Shown piece by piece: positions 1 through 8,477 of a stretch of 57,415 bases of DNA. The stretch lies in the NCBI RefSeq assembly GCF_021568795.1, contig NZ_JAKGUE010000005.1, forward strand, positions 79,089 through 136,503, written 5' to 3'. The position numbers and the translations under genes were made by a program. Numbering within the stretch: the first letter of the stretch is position 1; each line of letters begins with the position of its first letter. The notes under the pieces were generated by a model. It had not been told where the DNA came from. It made no database searches and saw only the letters and a program-made list of their open reading frames with translations. The stretch is from Dethiosulfovibrio faecalis. Its GTDB lineage: Bacteria > Synergistota > Synergistia > Synergistales > Dethiosulfovibrionaceae.

Positions 1-37
1 GGGGTGTTTTTCGCCCCGCCCCCCCCACTCCTGTGGA

Positions 38-1231
38 TCAATCTCTTTTATTCAGGAAATCCCACGCCACCGACGAGAGAAGAGAGGCTCCGTCGGCCAG
101 GACCGACTCGTTCACCCTGAACTTCGGATGATGATGAGGCCAGTCCGCTCCTCCTTCGCCTCCCATCCCCAGGAAGACGAAGGCCCCCGGCACCTTCTCG
201 AGATAGAAACTAAAGTCCTCCGACGCCATGGTCGGACGGATCTTTCTCACCCTGTCCTCCCCGAAGAGCCCCGAAGCGACCTCGGAAATCCGCCGGGCCA
301 TTTCCCCGTCGTTTATGACCGGAGGCAGGTTTTTGAGATATTCCAGCTTCGCACCGCATCCAAAGGCCCTAGCGGTGTTGACCGCCAGTGTCTCGATCCT
401 TCCCGGCAGCTCGTCCCTTATCTCCCTAGAGAGGGTCCTGGCAGTTCCCTCGATCGTCACTACGTCGGGGATCACGTTGAACGCCTCTCCCGCCCTCAGG
501 TTCCCCACGCTGACCACCACGCTGTCGAGAGGGTCGGTCTGACGGCTGGCGATGGTCTGCAACGCCATTAGGAAGGCTCCGGCAGCCACTGTAGGATCCG
601 CCGTCTGATGGGGCATGGCTCCGTGACCTCCCTTACCCTCGATAGAGACCTTCCAGAAATCGGAGGATCCCATGAGGGGACCGTCCGACCATCCGAGGAT
701 CCCCGACTCCAGAGGCTGCCAGACGTGAAGACCGAATATGCCGTCGACTCCGTCCAGTACGCCGGCATCCACCATGGCGTCCGCACCGGATCGAGGCACC
801 GAGGCCTCCTCCGACGGCTGAAAGACGAGTCGAATCCGACCGGGAAGAGATTCTTTCCTCGACGAAAGTATCTCGGCGGCACCGAGCAATATGGCCATAT
901 GGGCGTCGTGTCCGCAGGCGTGCATCACCCCTGCGTTCTCCGACTCGAAAGGGAGCCCGGTATCCTCGACTACCGGAAGGGCGTCCATATCGGCCCTAAG
1001 TGCCACGGTAGGCCCTTCTTTCCCTATCTCGGCCACTACGCCGGAGGGAAAATCGCCGCACCCTACTCGGACGTCGTCGATTCCCATCTCCTCCAGCCTC
1101 TCGGCTATCCAACGGCTCGTCTCAATTTCCCTGAAGGAAAGCTCCGGATATCTGTGTAGATGACGATACCAGTCTGTCATCTTTCTCTCTATATCGCTGG
1201 CATGGTCTTTAAACGAATTCGAAACGGACAA
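38..1231 (-). CDS. M20 family amidohydrolase / amidase
   Basis: A 397-residue metal-dependent amidohydrolase of the M20/AbgB/HipO group, which cleaves N-acyl amino acids or related amides in the cytoplasm. Visible motifs: RADMDALP (about 79-86), MHACGHDAH (103-111, with metal ligands C106 and H108), PSEE (139-142) and GLHVW (167-171), with a late HHH near residue 366. The cysteine in the HACGHD motif marks the amidohydrolase rather than the carboxypeptidase G2 branch. The start is a TTG preceded by GGGGAGG at 8 bases, just after the stop of the upstream carrier gene, so the two form one operon. The pair suggests import of an acylated or peptide-like substrate followed by hydrolysis; the exact substrate cannot be read from the sequence. 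Confidence 0.9.
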   Translation of the reverse strand: MSVSNSFKDHASDIERKMTDWYRHLHRYPELSFREIETSRWIAERLEEMGIDDVRVGCGDFPSGVVAEIGKEGPTVALRADMDALPVVEDTGLPFESENAGVMHACGHDAHMAILLGAAEILSSRKESLPGRIRLVFQPSEEASVPRSGADAMVDAGVLDGVDGIFGLHVWQPLESGILGWSDGPLMGSSDFWKVSIEGKGGHGAMPHQTADPTVAAGAFLMALQTIASRQTDPLDSVVVSVGNLRAGEAFNVIPDVVTIEGTARTLSREIRDELPGRIETLAVNTARAFGCGAKLEYLKNLPPVINDGEMARRISEVASGLFGEDRVRKIRPTMASEDFSFYLEKVPGAFVFLGMGGEGGADWPHHHPKFRVNESVLADGASLLSSVAWDFLNKRD

Positions 1232-1246
1232 AACGGAGACCTCCCC

Positions 1247-2641
1247 TTACGCCGGACCCCAGTTTATCGCCACGGCGGCCGCCAGGAAAACCCAGCTCAT
1301 GACGAGTATCTTCAGAGCCAGAGGAAAGGCAAAGCGGAACCAGCGATCGAAGGGAACTCTGGCAAGAGCGATCATGGCGAGAAGGCCGCCCAACGTCGGG
1401 ACCAGGAGGTTCATCACCCCGTCTCCCACCTGGAAGGCCAGTATGGCGGTCTGACGAGTCATGCCTATGAGGTCGCTGAGGGGAATCATTATGGGCAGGG
1501 TAGCCATTGCCTGACCGCTGCCGGAGGGAATGAAGAAGTTGATGACGCTGTGCACCACCGTCATCAATATGGCAGAGAGGGTGACAGGCAGATCGGCGAG
1601 CGGGGCCGCCAGGGTCTGGACTATGGTATCGCCTATATGACCGGCGTCCAGTATGACCTGGATTCCTCTGGCCACGCCTATGATCAAGGCTCCTCCCACT
1701 ATGTCGCCCGCTCCCTTTACCATCTTGGCTATAATCTCGTCCGAGTTCATACCGGCCAAAAGCCCGGCCACAACCGCCATTATTATGAAGACCGCCGAGA
1801 TCTCGGTGATATACCATCCCCAGGTGAACACGCCGAACAATATGGTGGCCATCCCCAGAAGGAAGGACGCGAGGACGATCTTGTCCTTCCCGCAGAGAGA
1901 ATATTCCTCTATGGGATGGGTCAGTGAAAGTCCCTCAGTGCCGATCCCTGTGACCAGGCTGGCGGAGGGATCCTTCTTTATCTTGCCCAGATATCTACAG
2001 GTATGATGGGCCACCAAAGCCAGACTCGCCACGCAGAAACCGGTCCTCAACAGGGCTCCTGAGAACATGGGGAGACCGGCTATGACGTCTCCTACCCCTA
2101 CGGTGTAGGGATTTATAGGCGACGTGGCGAATCCCACACCGATACCTGCGACGGCCATTCCCGCACCGACCATGAGATCTCCGCCGAAGGCCAAAGCCAC
2201 CAAAACGGCTATGGGAACCAGAGCGATGTTGTTCTCAAAGCCTACAGTAGCGCCTAGAAATCCGAACACGAAGGTCATAAGCCATATGAGGCGATTGCTC
2301 TTGTTCACCCCTATACGGCGGACTATCACTCCCACTGCGTTCTCCAAAGCCCCTGTGGCGTTAAGAAGGTTGAAAAGGGCCCCGGAGATAAGGGTGATGA
2401 ATATGATGCTGGCAGCCTTGACCATCCCCATGGGAAGGGCCTTGAAAAGGTCGAAAAAACCGACTGGAGACTGCTCCACGTGATGATAGGTACCGGCTAC
2501 CACTCCCATACGGGTACCCACCTGAGCCCTATCGAACTCCCCGGCCGGAACTATATAGGTCATTATCCCTGCCGCTATTATGATCATGAAAAGAAGGACA
2601 TACGGATTGGGTATTTTATGATACCAACGTTTTTTCTCCAC
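1247..2641 (-). CDS. YfcC/DcuC-like anaerobic carrier membrane protein
   Basis: About 464 residues with many hydrophobic segments, matching the YfcC family (C4-dicarboxylate anaerobic carrier superfamily, related to arginine/ornithine-type and AbgT-like carriers). The N-terminus has the family's typical first helix followed by YIVPAGEFDR. The reading frame stays open upstream to 2794, but I chose the GTG at 2641, which has GGGAG in front and gives the normal family N-terminus; the promoter proposed at 2785-2812 would also leave the longer form untranscribed. It is the first gene of an operon with the M20 amidohydrolase, and divergent from an IclR regulator, which suggests substrate-controlled uptake of an amino acid, peptide or acyl-amino acid. 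Substrate unknown. Confidence 0.82.
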   Translation of the reverse strand: MEKKRWYHKIPNPYVLLFMIIIAAGIMTYIVPAGEFDRAQVGTRMGVVAGTYHHVEQSPVGFFDLFKALPMGMVKAASIIFITLISGALFNLLNATGALENAVGVIVRRIGVNKSNRLIWLMTFVFGFLGATVGFENNIALVPIAVLVALAFGGDLMVGAGMAVAGIGVGFATSPINPYTVGVGDVIAGLPMFSGALLRTGFCVASLALVAHHTCRYLGKIKKDPSASLVTGIGTEGLSLTHPIEEYSLCGKDKIVLASFLLGMATILFGVFTWGWYITEISAVFIIMAVVAGLLAGMNSDEIIAKMVKGAGDIVGGALIIGVARGIQVILDAGHIGDTIVQTLAAPLADLPVTLSAILMTVVHSVINFFIPSGSGQAMATLPIMIPLSDLIGMTRQTAILAFQVGDGVMNLLVPTLGGLLAMIALARVPFDRWFRFAFPLALKILVMSWVFLAAAVAINWGPA

Positions 2642-2784
2642 CTGGAACCACTCCCTATTTAGTTTTATAAAAAAGACTTCGGGAACTACGACGCCGTAGA
2701 GGACGGGTATTCTCGTCTTTATCGGGCCTCCTTCTCGTAAATTGAATACTATTCCTTTCTGTAGGACGCCATTCCCATTTCGAA

Positions 2785-2812
2785 ATTCTATCAATTTGTA
2801 GGATTATGTCAA
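2785..2812 (-). promoter_or_regulatory. Putative promoter of the carrier/amidohydrolase operon
   Basis: On the minus strand, TTGACA (2807-2812) is followed after 16 bases by TAGAAT (2785-2790). The -35 lies in a near-palindrome, AGTCAATTGACA, whose other half gives a TTGACT facing the IclR gene. One bound regulator could therefore affect both directions. The 5' untranslated region to the GTG at 2641 would be about 135 bases. Confidence 0.5.
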
Positions 2813-2892
2813 TTGACTTTACCTCCCCTATGAGTGGAAAATGTTGTCTGCCTCTTGAAAAAAACGGGTAATTCGGAGGGAGGACTCTGAAA

Positions 2893-3633
2893 ATGTCCAA
2901 CGGACTGACGGGAAAGGTCATGAAGCTTCTCGAGATCCTCTTTCTGGCCGGAGGAACCATGGACCTGAAGGAGCTATCGGAAAGAAGCGACATACCGAAG
3001 AGCACGGTGCACCGCATATTGACGTCCCTCGGAAAAGACAGATGGGTTATCCAGGACCCCAGGACCAGACTCTATCGCCTCGGACCGAGGATGATGATCT
3101 TCGCGAAGGGACGTCAGATGAGGCAGGAACTTGTCAGGCAGAGCGATATCCCTATGAGGGATCTGGTGAAAGAGGCAGGAGAGACCACGGTCCTGGCCGT
3201 ACCGGATGGCGAGGTGGCTCGATGCATCCACATAGTGGAGACCCCCAAGGCGATAAAGTTTTCCTTCTCGGTGGGAGGAGAGCTGCCCATATACGCCGGA
3301 GCGATGGGAAAGATCCTCCTGGCGTACTGTCAGGAGACCTTCAGAGAGTGGATGCTCGATCAAACTCTAAGACCTTTTACGGAAAACACCCTCATAGACT
3401 CAATAAAATTGAGGGAGGAGCTGTCAGCGATTCGAGAGAGAGGGTATTCCATCAGCATCGAGGAGATAAATCCTGGAGGAATGGCCATAGGAGCTCCGGT
3501 ATTGTCTCCGAGGGGAGACCTCATCGCCGGACTCATCCTCTCGGGACCGAGATTCAAGTTCGAGGATAAAAGCGAAGATCTCGTGATCCCGGTAATGGAG
3601 ACGGCCAAGAGGATAGAGAGAAATCTGGCGTAG
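2893..3633 (+). CDS. IclR family transcriptional regulator
   Basis: A 246-residue protein with the IclR layout: an N-terminal winged helix-turn-helix (about 5-65, including [12 protein letters not shown]) and a C-terminal ligand-sensing domain (about 85-245) with the family pattern of small residues around [12 protein letters not shown] and the late [16 protein letters not shown] segment. Length is normal for the family. It is transcribed divergently from the carrier/M20 operon across about 250 bases, the usual arrangement for a local regulator responding to the operon's substrate. That regulatory link is inferred from position. Confidence 0.9.
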   Translation: MSNGLTGKVMKLLEILFLAGGTMDLKELSERSDIPKSTVHRILTSLGKDRWVIQDPRTRLYRLGPRMMIFAKGRQMRQELVRQSDIPMRDLVKEAGETTVLAVPDGEVARCIHIVETPKAIKFSFSVGGELPIYAGAMGKILLAYCQETFREWMLDQTLRPFTENTLIDSIKLREELSAIRERGYSISIEEINPGGMAIGAPVLSPRGDLIAGLILSGPRFKFEDKSEDLVIPVMETAKRIERNLA

Positions 3634-3682
3634 ATCGGACCTTGATCGAGAGATTTTATTTCCGAAAAGAAAGGAAAATGCA

Positions 3683-4168
3683 ATGAAGGGAAACAGAAAG
3701 ACCAACGCCGTCAGGGAACTGGAGAGGCTGGGGATCTCCGTAGAACTCCTGGAATACGAGGTGGACGAGGAAGACCTCAGCGCCGTAGCCGCGGCGAGCA
3801 AGGTGAGCTTACCGATCGAGAGGATATTCAAGACCCTGGTGGCCCGGGGAGACGACCCCAAGAGGGACATCGTGATGGCCTGTATCCCCGGAGCCTCGGA
3901 GCTGGACCTGAAAAAACTGGCCGCGCTGAGCGGAAACAAGAGGATGGAGATGGTCCACCTGAAGGAGCTGCTGCCTCTGACGGGCTACGTGCGAGGAGGC
4001 TGCTCCCCGGTAGGTGCGAAGAAAGGCTACCCGGTCTACCTGGACGAGAGCGCCGTAGGACACGAGACAGTGGCGATAAGCGCCGGTCAGAGGGGGCTTC
4101 AGATGATACTGTCCCCGGAGGACCTGATAAGGGCCACCGACGCCACGGTGGGGAGGATCACCAGATGA
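3683..4168 (+). CDS. ybaK: YbaK/EbsC-type aminoacyl-tRNA deacylase
   Basis: A 161-residue single-domain protein of the YbaK/ProX editing family, which hydrolyses mischarged Cys-tRNA(Pro) (YbaK) in trans. The core features are present: an early lysine in ERIFKTLV, the [14 protein letters not shown] segment, and the [17 protein letters not shown] loop typical of YbaK. Full length. It starts 49 bases after the IclR gene and its stop overlaps the start of the next gene by four bases (ATGA), so it is co-transcribed with the polysaccharide deacetylase. No functional tie between those two is evident. Confidence 0.88.
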   Translation: MKGNRKTNAVRELERLGISVELLEYEVDEEDLSAVAAASKVSLPIERIFKTLVARGDDPKRDIVMACIPGASELDLKKLAALSGNKRMEMVHLKELLPLTGYVRGGCSPVGAKKGYPVYLDESAVGHETVAISAGQRGLQMILSPEDLIRATDATVGRITR

Positions 4169-4944
4169 GATCCCTCTTCGGGATTCTGAAAACCCTCCTG
4201 GTGGGCTCGGCGACGGCCCTCATGGCTATATCGGCCTATGCGGCATCGGAACCGCCCTCGGATATGGACTGGGGCATGGATCTGCCGGGGATATTTAAGG
4301 GGATAGACACCGACGAAAAGGTCCTGGCCCTCACCTTCGACGCCTGTGGCAAGAGCTCCTACACCGGAGAAGAAAGGGACTACGACGAAGAGCTCATCGC
4401 CTTTTTGAGAAAAGACGATATACCAGCGACCCTCTTCGTAAACGAGCGATGGGTCAAGGCCCATCCGGACGAGTTCGCGTCCCTGGCGGAAGACCCTCTA
4501 TTCGAGATAGGCAACCACGGGACCAGACACGTGCCTCTTTCCCTGACGGGAAGATCGGCCTACGGCATAGCAGGGACTAAAAATCGGGAAGAGGTTATCT
4601 CAGAGGTAAAGACCTGCGGGGACACCATCGAAAGATCGACGGGGAAGAAACCTCGATTCTTCCGGGCCGGAACGGCCCACTACGACAGGGCCTCGGTGAA
4701 GATCGTAACGGAGCTGGGATACGTCGTGGCAGGTTTCTCCGTCAACGGCGACGGAGGCGCTACCTTCTCGGCCGATCGGGTCAGAGACAGCGTATCGTCG
4801 GTCAGGCCCGGCGGAGTGGTGCTCTGCCACATGAATCACCCCGAGTCCGGCACCGCCGAGGGAATTCGGGCCGCCGTGGAGGATCTCACCAAAAGAGGCT
4901 TCCGCTTCCTAACGTTGAGTGAGCTTTACGACATGGGTTGGTAG
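4165..4944 (+). CDS. Secreted polysaccharide deacetylase (CE4 fold)
   Basis: A 259-residue protein with an N-terminal signal peptide or anchor (residues 1-27, ending AYAA) and a NodB-homology domain. Motif 1 is LTFDACG, where a canonical enzyme has FDDG. Motif 2 is NHGTRH with the zinc-binding H-x3-H; FFRAGTAHYD and VVLCHMNHPE correspond to the later motifs. CE4 enzymes remove acetyl groups from N-acetylated sugars such as peptidoglycan or exopolysaccharide. The second motif-1 residue is A instead of D, but the first D (catalytic base) is kept and several bacterial subfamilies share the DACG form. Acts at or outside the cytoplasmic membrane. Confidence 0.86.
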   Translation: MRSLFGILKTLLVGSATALMAISAYAASEPPSDMDWGMDLPGIFKGIDTDEKVLALTFDACGKSSYTGEERDYDEELIAFLRKDDIPATLFVNERWVKAHPDEFASLAEDPLFEIGNHGTRHVPLSLTGRSAYGIAGTKNREEVISEVKTCGDTIERSTGKKPRFFRAGTAHYDRASVKIVTELGYVVAGFSVNGDGGATFSADRVRDSVSSVRPGGVVLCHMNHPESGTAEGIRAAVEDLTKRGFRFLTLSELYDMGW

Positions 4945-5007
4945 ATTACCCTCTTTTCCACGACTCGTTTAAGTGCTATCATGTTTGACAATAAAATATG
5001 CGACCCT

Positions 5008-5113
5008 GTTCCCATCACCGGATGGGAACTTTAAAGGCGTTCATGGTTTTGCCGTAGGTACGGCACACCGACAGGTGTGCTACAAGGCAGGCCGTGAACG
5101 CCTTTTTGTTTTA
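5008..5113 (+). ncRNA. Structured leader RNA with terminator-like closing stem
   Basis: The 200-base gap before the aminotransferase gene holds two units. The first is a perfect hairpin, GTTCCCATC-ACCG-GATGGGAAC (5008-5029). The second is an 11-bp closing stem, GGCGTTCATGG (5036-5046) with CCGTGAACGCC (5092-5102), enclosing two small hairpins: GCCGT-AGGT-ACGGC and CACACC-GACA-GGTGTG. A T-rich run, TTTTTGTTTT, follows directly at 5103. The outer stem plus T-run would act as an intrinsic terminator about 32 bases upstream of the gene, so this is a candidate riboswitch or attenuator. I could not match it to a named riboswitch class. Confidence 0.6.
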
Positions 5114-5144
5114 GGGTCCGAGAAACCACGAAGGAGGAGTTTAC

Positions 5145-6311
5145 GTGAAAATCGAGCCTTTCAAGGTGGAAGAATGGATGAACGCCTACGAGGTCGGAGC
5201 GAAGTACAACATCGCCGAGACCTGCGTCGATTCCATATCGATCGACGAGCTATTCGAGCTGGTCGGGGAGGACAAAGCGTCCTTTCTGGACGCTCTTTGC
5301 TCCAGACGCTTGACCTACGGAGACATAGAGGGAGCCGCACCTTTCCGCGAAGGGGTATGTCGGCTCTACAGGAGCCTCGAGCCACAAAACGTGGTCCCCA
5401 CCCACGGGGCGGCGGGGGCCAACCACCACGTCTTCTACTCACTTCTCGAGGCAGGAGACGAGGTAGTAAGCATAATGCCGACCTACCAGCAGCTCTACTC
5501 CATTCCGGAATCCTTCGGAGTGAGGACGAAGCTTCTGAACTTAAAAGAGGAGGACGGCTATCTGCCGGACCTGAAGAAACTCGGCAACTTGGTCACGTCG
5601 AAAACGAAGATGATCTGCCTCAACAACCCGAACAACCCTACGGGATCTCTCATGGACCTCGATACCCTGAGGAAAATAGTCGAGATAGCCCGTTCGGCCG
5701 ACGCCTACATTCTGTGCGACGAGGTATATCGCCATCTGACCCAGGAGGATGGATGGAACGAGTCCATAGCCGATCTATACGAAAAGGGAATATCGGTCTC
5801 CAGCATGAGCAAGGTCTTCTCCCTGGCCGGGTTGAGACTGGGCTGGATAGCTACCACCGACTCGGAGGCTATAGGGAAACTTCTCTCCCACCGAGACTAT
5901 ACCCTGATCAGCTGCGGCCTACTGGACGAGGCCCTGGCGGGAGTCGCCCTGAGACAGGGAGACAGACTACTCGACCGAAACCGGAGTATAGTTCGTCGAA
6001 ACCTCAGGATACTGGACGAATGGGTTCAAAGACAGCCGCACGTCCGATACGTCAGGCCCAAAGCCGGGACGACCGCCCTGGTCCATTACGATCTGGACAT
6101 GGAAAGCTACGACTTTTGCCGTGAGATGTACCATGATACCGGAGCCTTCGTCACTCCAGGTGACTGTTTCGAGATGGGACGCTGCATGCGTATAGGCTAC
6201 GGCTCCGACACGGAGACCCTGATGGATGGCCTGGCGGCAATAGACAGATACATAGCCCACAAGGTCGAAGCGGAAACGGACAAACTGAATGAACAGGAGG
6301 GAACTCTATGA
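5145..6311 (+). CDS. Fold-type I PLP aminotransferase
   Basis: A 388-residue class I/II aminotransferase. PLP-binding lysine K223 sits in SMSKVFSLAGLRLGW, and NNPNNPTG and the CDEVYRH aspartate/tyrosine motif are present. Length and motif order match aspartate/tyrosine-type aminotransferases of the AspC/AlaA superfamily. The start ATG-like codon is GTG at 5145 with AGGAGG seven bases upstream. It overlaps the next gene, an ornithine cyclodeaminase-family protein, by four bases, so the two form an operon controlled by the structured leader. Substrate is not identifiable from sequence; the pairing suggests metabolism of an amino acid or its imino derivative. Confidence 0.88.
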   Translation: MKIEPFKVEEWMNAYEVGAKYNIAETCVDSISIDELFELVGEDKASFLDALCSRRLTYGDIEGAAPFREGVCRLYRSLEPQNVVPTHGAAGANHHVFYSLLEAGDEVVSIMPTYQQLYSIPESFGVRTKLLNLKEEDGYLPDLKKLGNLVTSKTKMICLNNPNNPTGSLMDLDTLRKIVEIARSADAYILCDEVYRHLTQEDGWNESIADLYEKGISVSSMSKVFSLAGLRLGWIATTDSEAIGKLLSHRDYTLISCGLLDEALAGVALRQGDRLLDRNRSIVRRNLRILDEWVQRQPHVRYVRPKAGTTALVHYDLDMESYDFCREMYHDTGAFVTPGDCFEMGRCMRIGYGSDTETLMDGLAAIDRYIAHKVEAETDKLNEQEGTL

Positions 6312-7333
6312 GCGAAATCCGCATACTGAGCCGATCGAACATAGCTCATCTGCTCGCCCTTTCGGAGGTGATCGAGGCGGTGGAAAGAGCCTACGTCCAA
6401 AAGTCGACGGGGAAAGGATCCCTGTGGCCGATGGTTTTCCACGAGTTTCAGTCCGGTCGTGCCGATCTGGACATAAAATCGGGAGACCTGGGCGAAGAGG
6501 GAATCTTCGGCTTCAAGTTGGTTTCCTGGTTCGGAGACAACCGCGACAAGGGGCTTCCAGAGCTTTTCGGAACCGCAATGATCTTCGACATAACCTCGGG
6601 AAAACCAAAGGCCCTTCTGGACGCCGGGGCTATGACCCATCTCAGGACGGGAGCAGCGGGAGCCATAGGTGCAAAATACCTCGCCCGCCCCGACTCGAAG
6701 AATCTCCTGATGGTCGGGACGGGAGGGCTGGCTCCCTTCGAGATAGCGGCGACCCTGTCGGTATTACCGGACATTGAGAACGTCTGGATTTCCAATCCCA
6801 GGAATCCCAGACGGGCCATCGACAGGATCGACTCCATAAAAGAGAAGGTTCGCTCTATCTTGGCGGACTCCGGCACCGGAGACCATGGTGCCCGGATTTC
6901 CGTCGCTGACGACCTGAAAGAAGCCGTCGTAAAAAGTGACGTCATAGTGACTGCGACTCCCTCGACCAAGCCGATTATTCGGGCCGAATGGATAACCCCG
7001 GGAACCCATCTCAGCTGCATGGGCTCCGATATGAGCGGAAAACAGGAGCTGGAATCGTCGCTCTTTCGGAGGGCGAAGGTAGTCGTGGACGACGTGGAAC
7101 AGTGCTTGGCGGTTGGGGAATGCGAGATACCGACGAAAGAGAACATCTTCTCGAGGAACTCCATTCACTGCGAGATCGGGGAGATAATAGGAGGCCTAAA
7201 ACCGGGCCGCACCGATCGGGAGGAGATAACCCTTTTCGACTCGACCGGCATAGCCCTACAGGATCTGGCCTGTGCCGCTCTGGCTCTAGCGAAAGCCGAA
7301 GAGAGAAAAATGGGAACGGTGGTCGAGCTCTAA
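6308..7333 (+). CDS. Ornithine cyclodeaminase / mu-crystallin family protein
   Basis: A 341-residue NAD(P)-dependent enzyme of the OCD/mu-crystallin family, which includes ornithine cyclodeaminase, alanine dehydrogenase, ketimine reductases and opine-type dehydrogenases. Visible: the family start (LSRSNIAHLLAL), the substrate-binding K/T region around KLVSWFGDN, a Rossmann glycine motif MVGTGGLAPFEI (about 139-150), and VIVTATPSTKPI followed by GTHLSCMGSDMSGKQEL. The late AxxDxxEQC (DDVEQCLAVGE) segment is also typical. It starts within the aminotransferase stop codon. The two enzymes probably handle the same or linked substrates; which member of the family this is cannot be decided here. Confidence 0.87.
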   Translation: MSEIRILSRSNIAHLLALSEVIEAVERAYVQKSTGKGSLWPMVFHEFQSGRADLDIKSGDLGEEGIFGFKLVSWFGDNRDKGLPELFGTAMIFDITSGKPKALLDAGAMTHLRTGAAGAIGAKYLARPDSKNLLMVGTGGLAPFEIAATLSVLPDIENVWISNPRNPRRAIDRIDSIKEKVRSILADSGTGDHGARISVADDLKEAVVKSDVIVTATPSTKPIIRAEWITPGTHLSCMGSDMSGKQELESSLFRRAKVVVDDVEQCLAVGECEIPTKENIFSRNSIHCEIGEIIGGLKPGRTDREEITLFDSTGIALQDLACAALALAKAEERKMGTVVEL

Positions 7334-7351
7334 GAACGAAGCCACCGTCGA

Positions 7352-7393
7352 GTCGGCAGAAACTCGATCGAAACTATTCGAGTTCCTGCCGAC
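7352..7393. terminator. Convergent-gene hairpin without T-tract
   Basis: An inverted repeat, GTCGGCAG-a-AACTCGA paired with TCGAGTT-c-CTGCCGAC, lies at the 3' ends of two convergent genes and overlaps the last codons of the leftward one. No clear T-run follows on either strand, so termination by it is only plausible. Confidence 0.4.
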
Positions 7394-8360
7394 CCAACCC
7401 GTTCAAGGCCCTTCTCTGGGTCAGTATCTTACTTCGTCGGTCCTCGATATCGTCGCATATGAACTCGTGGGTAAGATAGTCGGGCTCCAACAGATCCAGC
7501 AACCGGCGACAGGCCGAGGTACTGAACGGACGATGCTGGTCGATCTTGGACATCCTTCTCCAGGCCCTGTCCAGTCGAACCATAAAGTCCTCCTCAGGAT
7601 CGTGATCCAGCCAATCATGGGCCTCCCTCATCTCACCGGACAGACTCAAGCTCAAATGAACCCCCTCTATGCGACTGCGAATCTCCTTTGGTAGCCCCCC
7701 CAAAACTGACGCCAGATAATCCATGGCATCGTCCTCGTCTCTACAGGTCGTCGTGGTGTTCAGAAGATGGCCAGTGTCCAGCAGAAAGGCCCAGTTGGAG
7801 AAGTTCAAAGACGACGCAAAGAGGTCTAGCAAATCTAGGTCAAGAAAGGTCAAGCCCTCCCACCACAAATTCTCGAAGAAAATCCTCACGGGGGGCTCCC
7901 CCTGGGGAAAAACCGACACCGCCTCGTTCACCATCTCCGCCGCGGAGAGAAGCACCGAACGGGAGCCGTTGGCCTTTACTCCCCCGAGTACCTCCCCTAC
8001 GGAGGTGTTGGTTAGGTGGAATACCCCGTAGGCCGGATCGAGGGACGACGCGTCGAAGAGATAGCGTCTCAGATTGGACACCAGATCGTCCCTGGAGGAA
8101 CCTCCCCTGAAGTAGACCTCCTCCTCCGGGGAGAACGATCCCTCAAGCTCCCCTCCGTTCCAAAGAGACATCCAGTCCATGCAGAATGGCAGATGGACCG
8201 CGGTGACCACGTCTTTAGGAACCTCCATGGTGCCGTCGAATGCCGTCAGGACCTCCAGACCGTCCAGCCCCAGAGACAGATGGAACTCCAGCGCCCTCTC
8301 CCAGGAACCGAAGGGCTCCAGGTCGAAGGGATACACAGATATGTTGGCCAATTCCTTCAA
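7374..8360 (-). CDS. Xylose isomerase-like TIM-barrel protein
   Basis: A 328-residue protein resembling the sugar phosphate isomerase/epimerase (AP endonuclease family 2) TIM barrel. Likely metal ligands appear in the right order: E in FFENLWW, D and H in LLDTGHLL, a later H in GVHLSLS, and E in THEFI. I chose the TTG at 8360, preceded by GGAGGA at about 7 bases; the frame is open to 8414. It lies downstream of the nitrogenase-like/ABC operon in the same direction, but a terminator at 8421-8450 separates them, so it may be expressed by read-through or from its own promoter. Function unknown; no substrate is suggested. Confidence 0.68.
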   Translation of the reverse strand: MKELANISVYPFDLEPFGSWERALEFHLSLGLDGLEVLTAFDGTMEVPKDVVTAVHLPFCMDWMSLWNGGELEGSFSPEEEVYFRGGSSRDDLVSNLRRYLFDASSLDPAYGVFHLTNTSVGEVLGGVKANGSRSVLLSAAEMVNEAVSVFPQGEPPVRIFFENLWWEGLTFLDLDLLDLFASSLNFSNWAFLLDTGHLLNTTTTCRDEDDAMDYLASVLGGLPKEIRSRIEGVHLSLSLSGEMREAHDWLDHDPEEDFMVRLDRAWRRMSKIDQHRPFSTSACRRLLDLLEPDYLTHEFICDDIEDRRSKILTQRRALNGLGRQELE

Positions 8361-8420
8361 GATCTTTCCTCCTCCCGCCCATAGCCACAAATTCTGACAC
8401 TCCATCGGTCGCACCGCAAG

Positions 8421-8450
8421 AAAAAACCCCGCCGAATGCTCTCGACGGGG
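8421..8450 (-). terminator. Terminator of the nitrogenase-like/ABC operon
   Basis: On the minus strand a nine-pair stem (CCCCGTCGA with TTCGGCGGGG, allowing a G-T pair) closes a short loop and is followed by TTTTTTC. It lies just after the ABC ATPase gene. Confidence 0.8.
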
Positions 8451-8477
8451 CGATTTCGCCTATTGAAAAATCATGAT

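Noticed and set aside
7374-8360. TIM-barrel gene as part of the nitrogenase-like operon
   Set aside because: A terminator separates it from the last operon gene. I list it as a neighbour, not a member.
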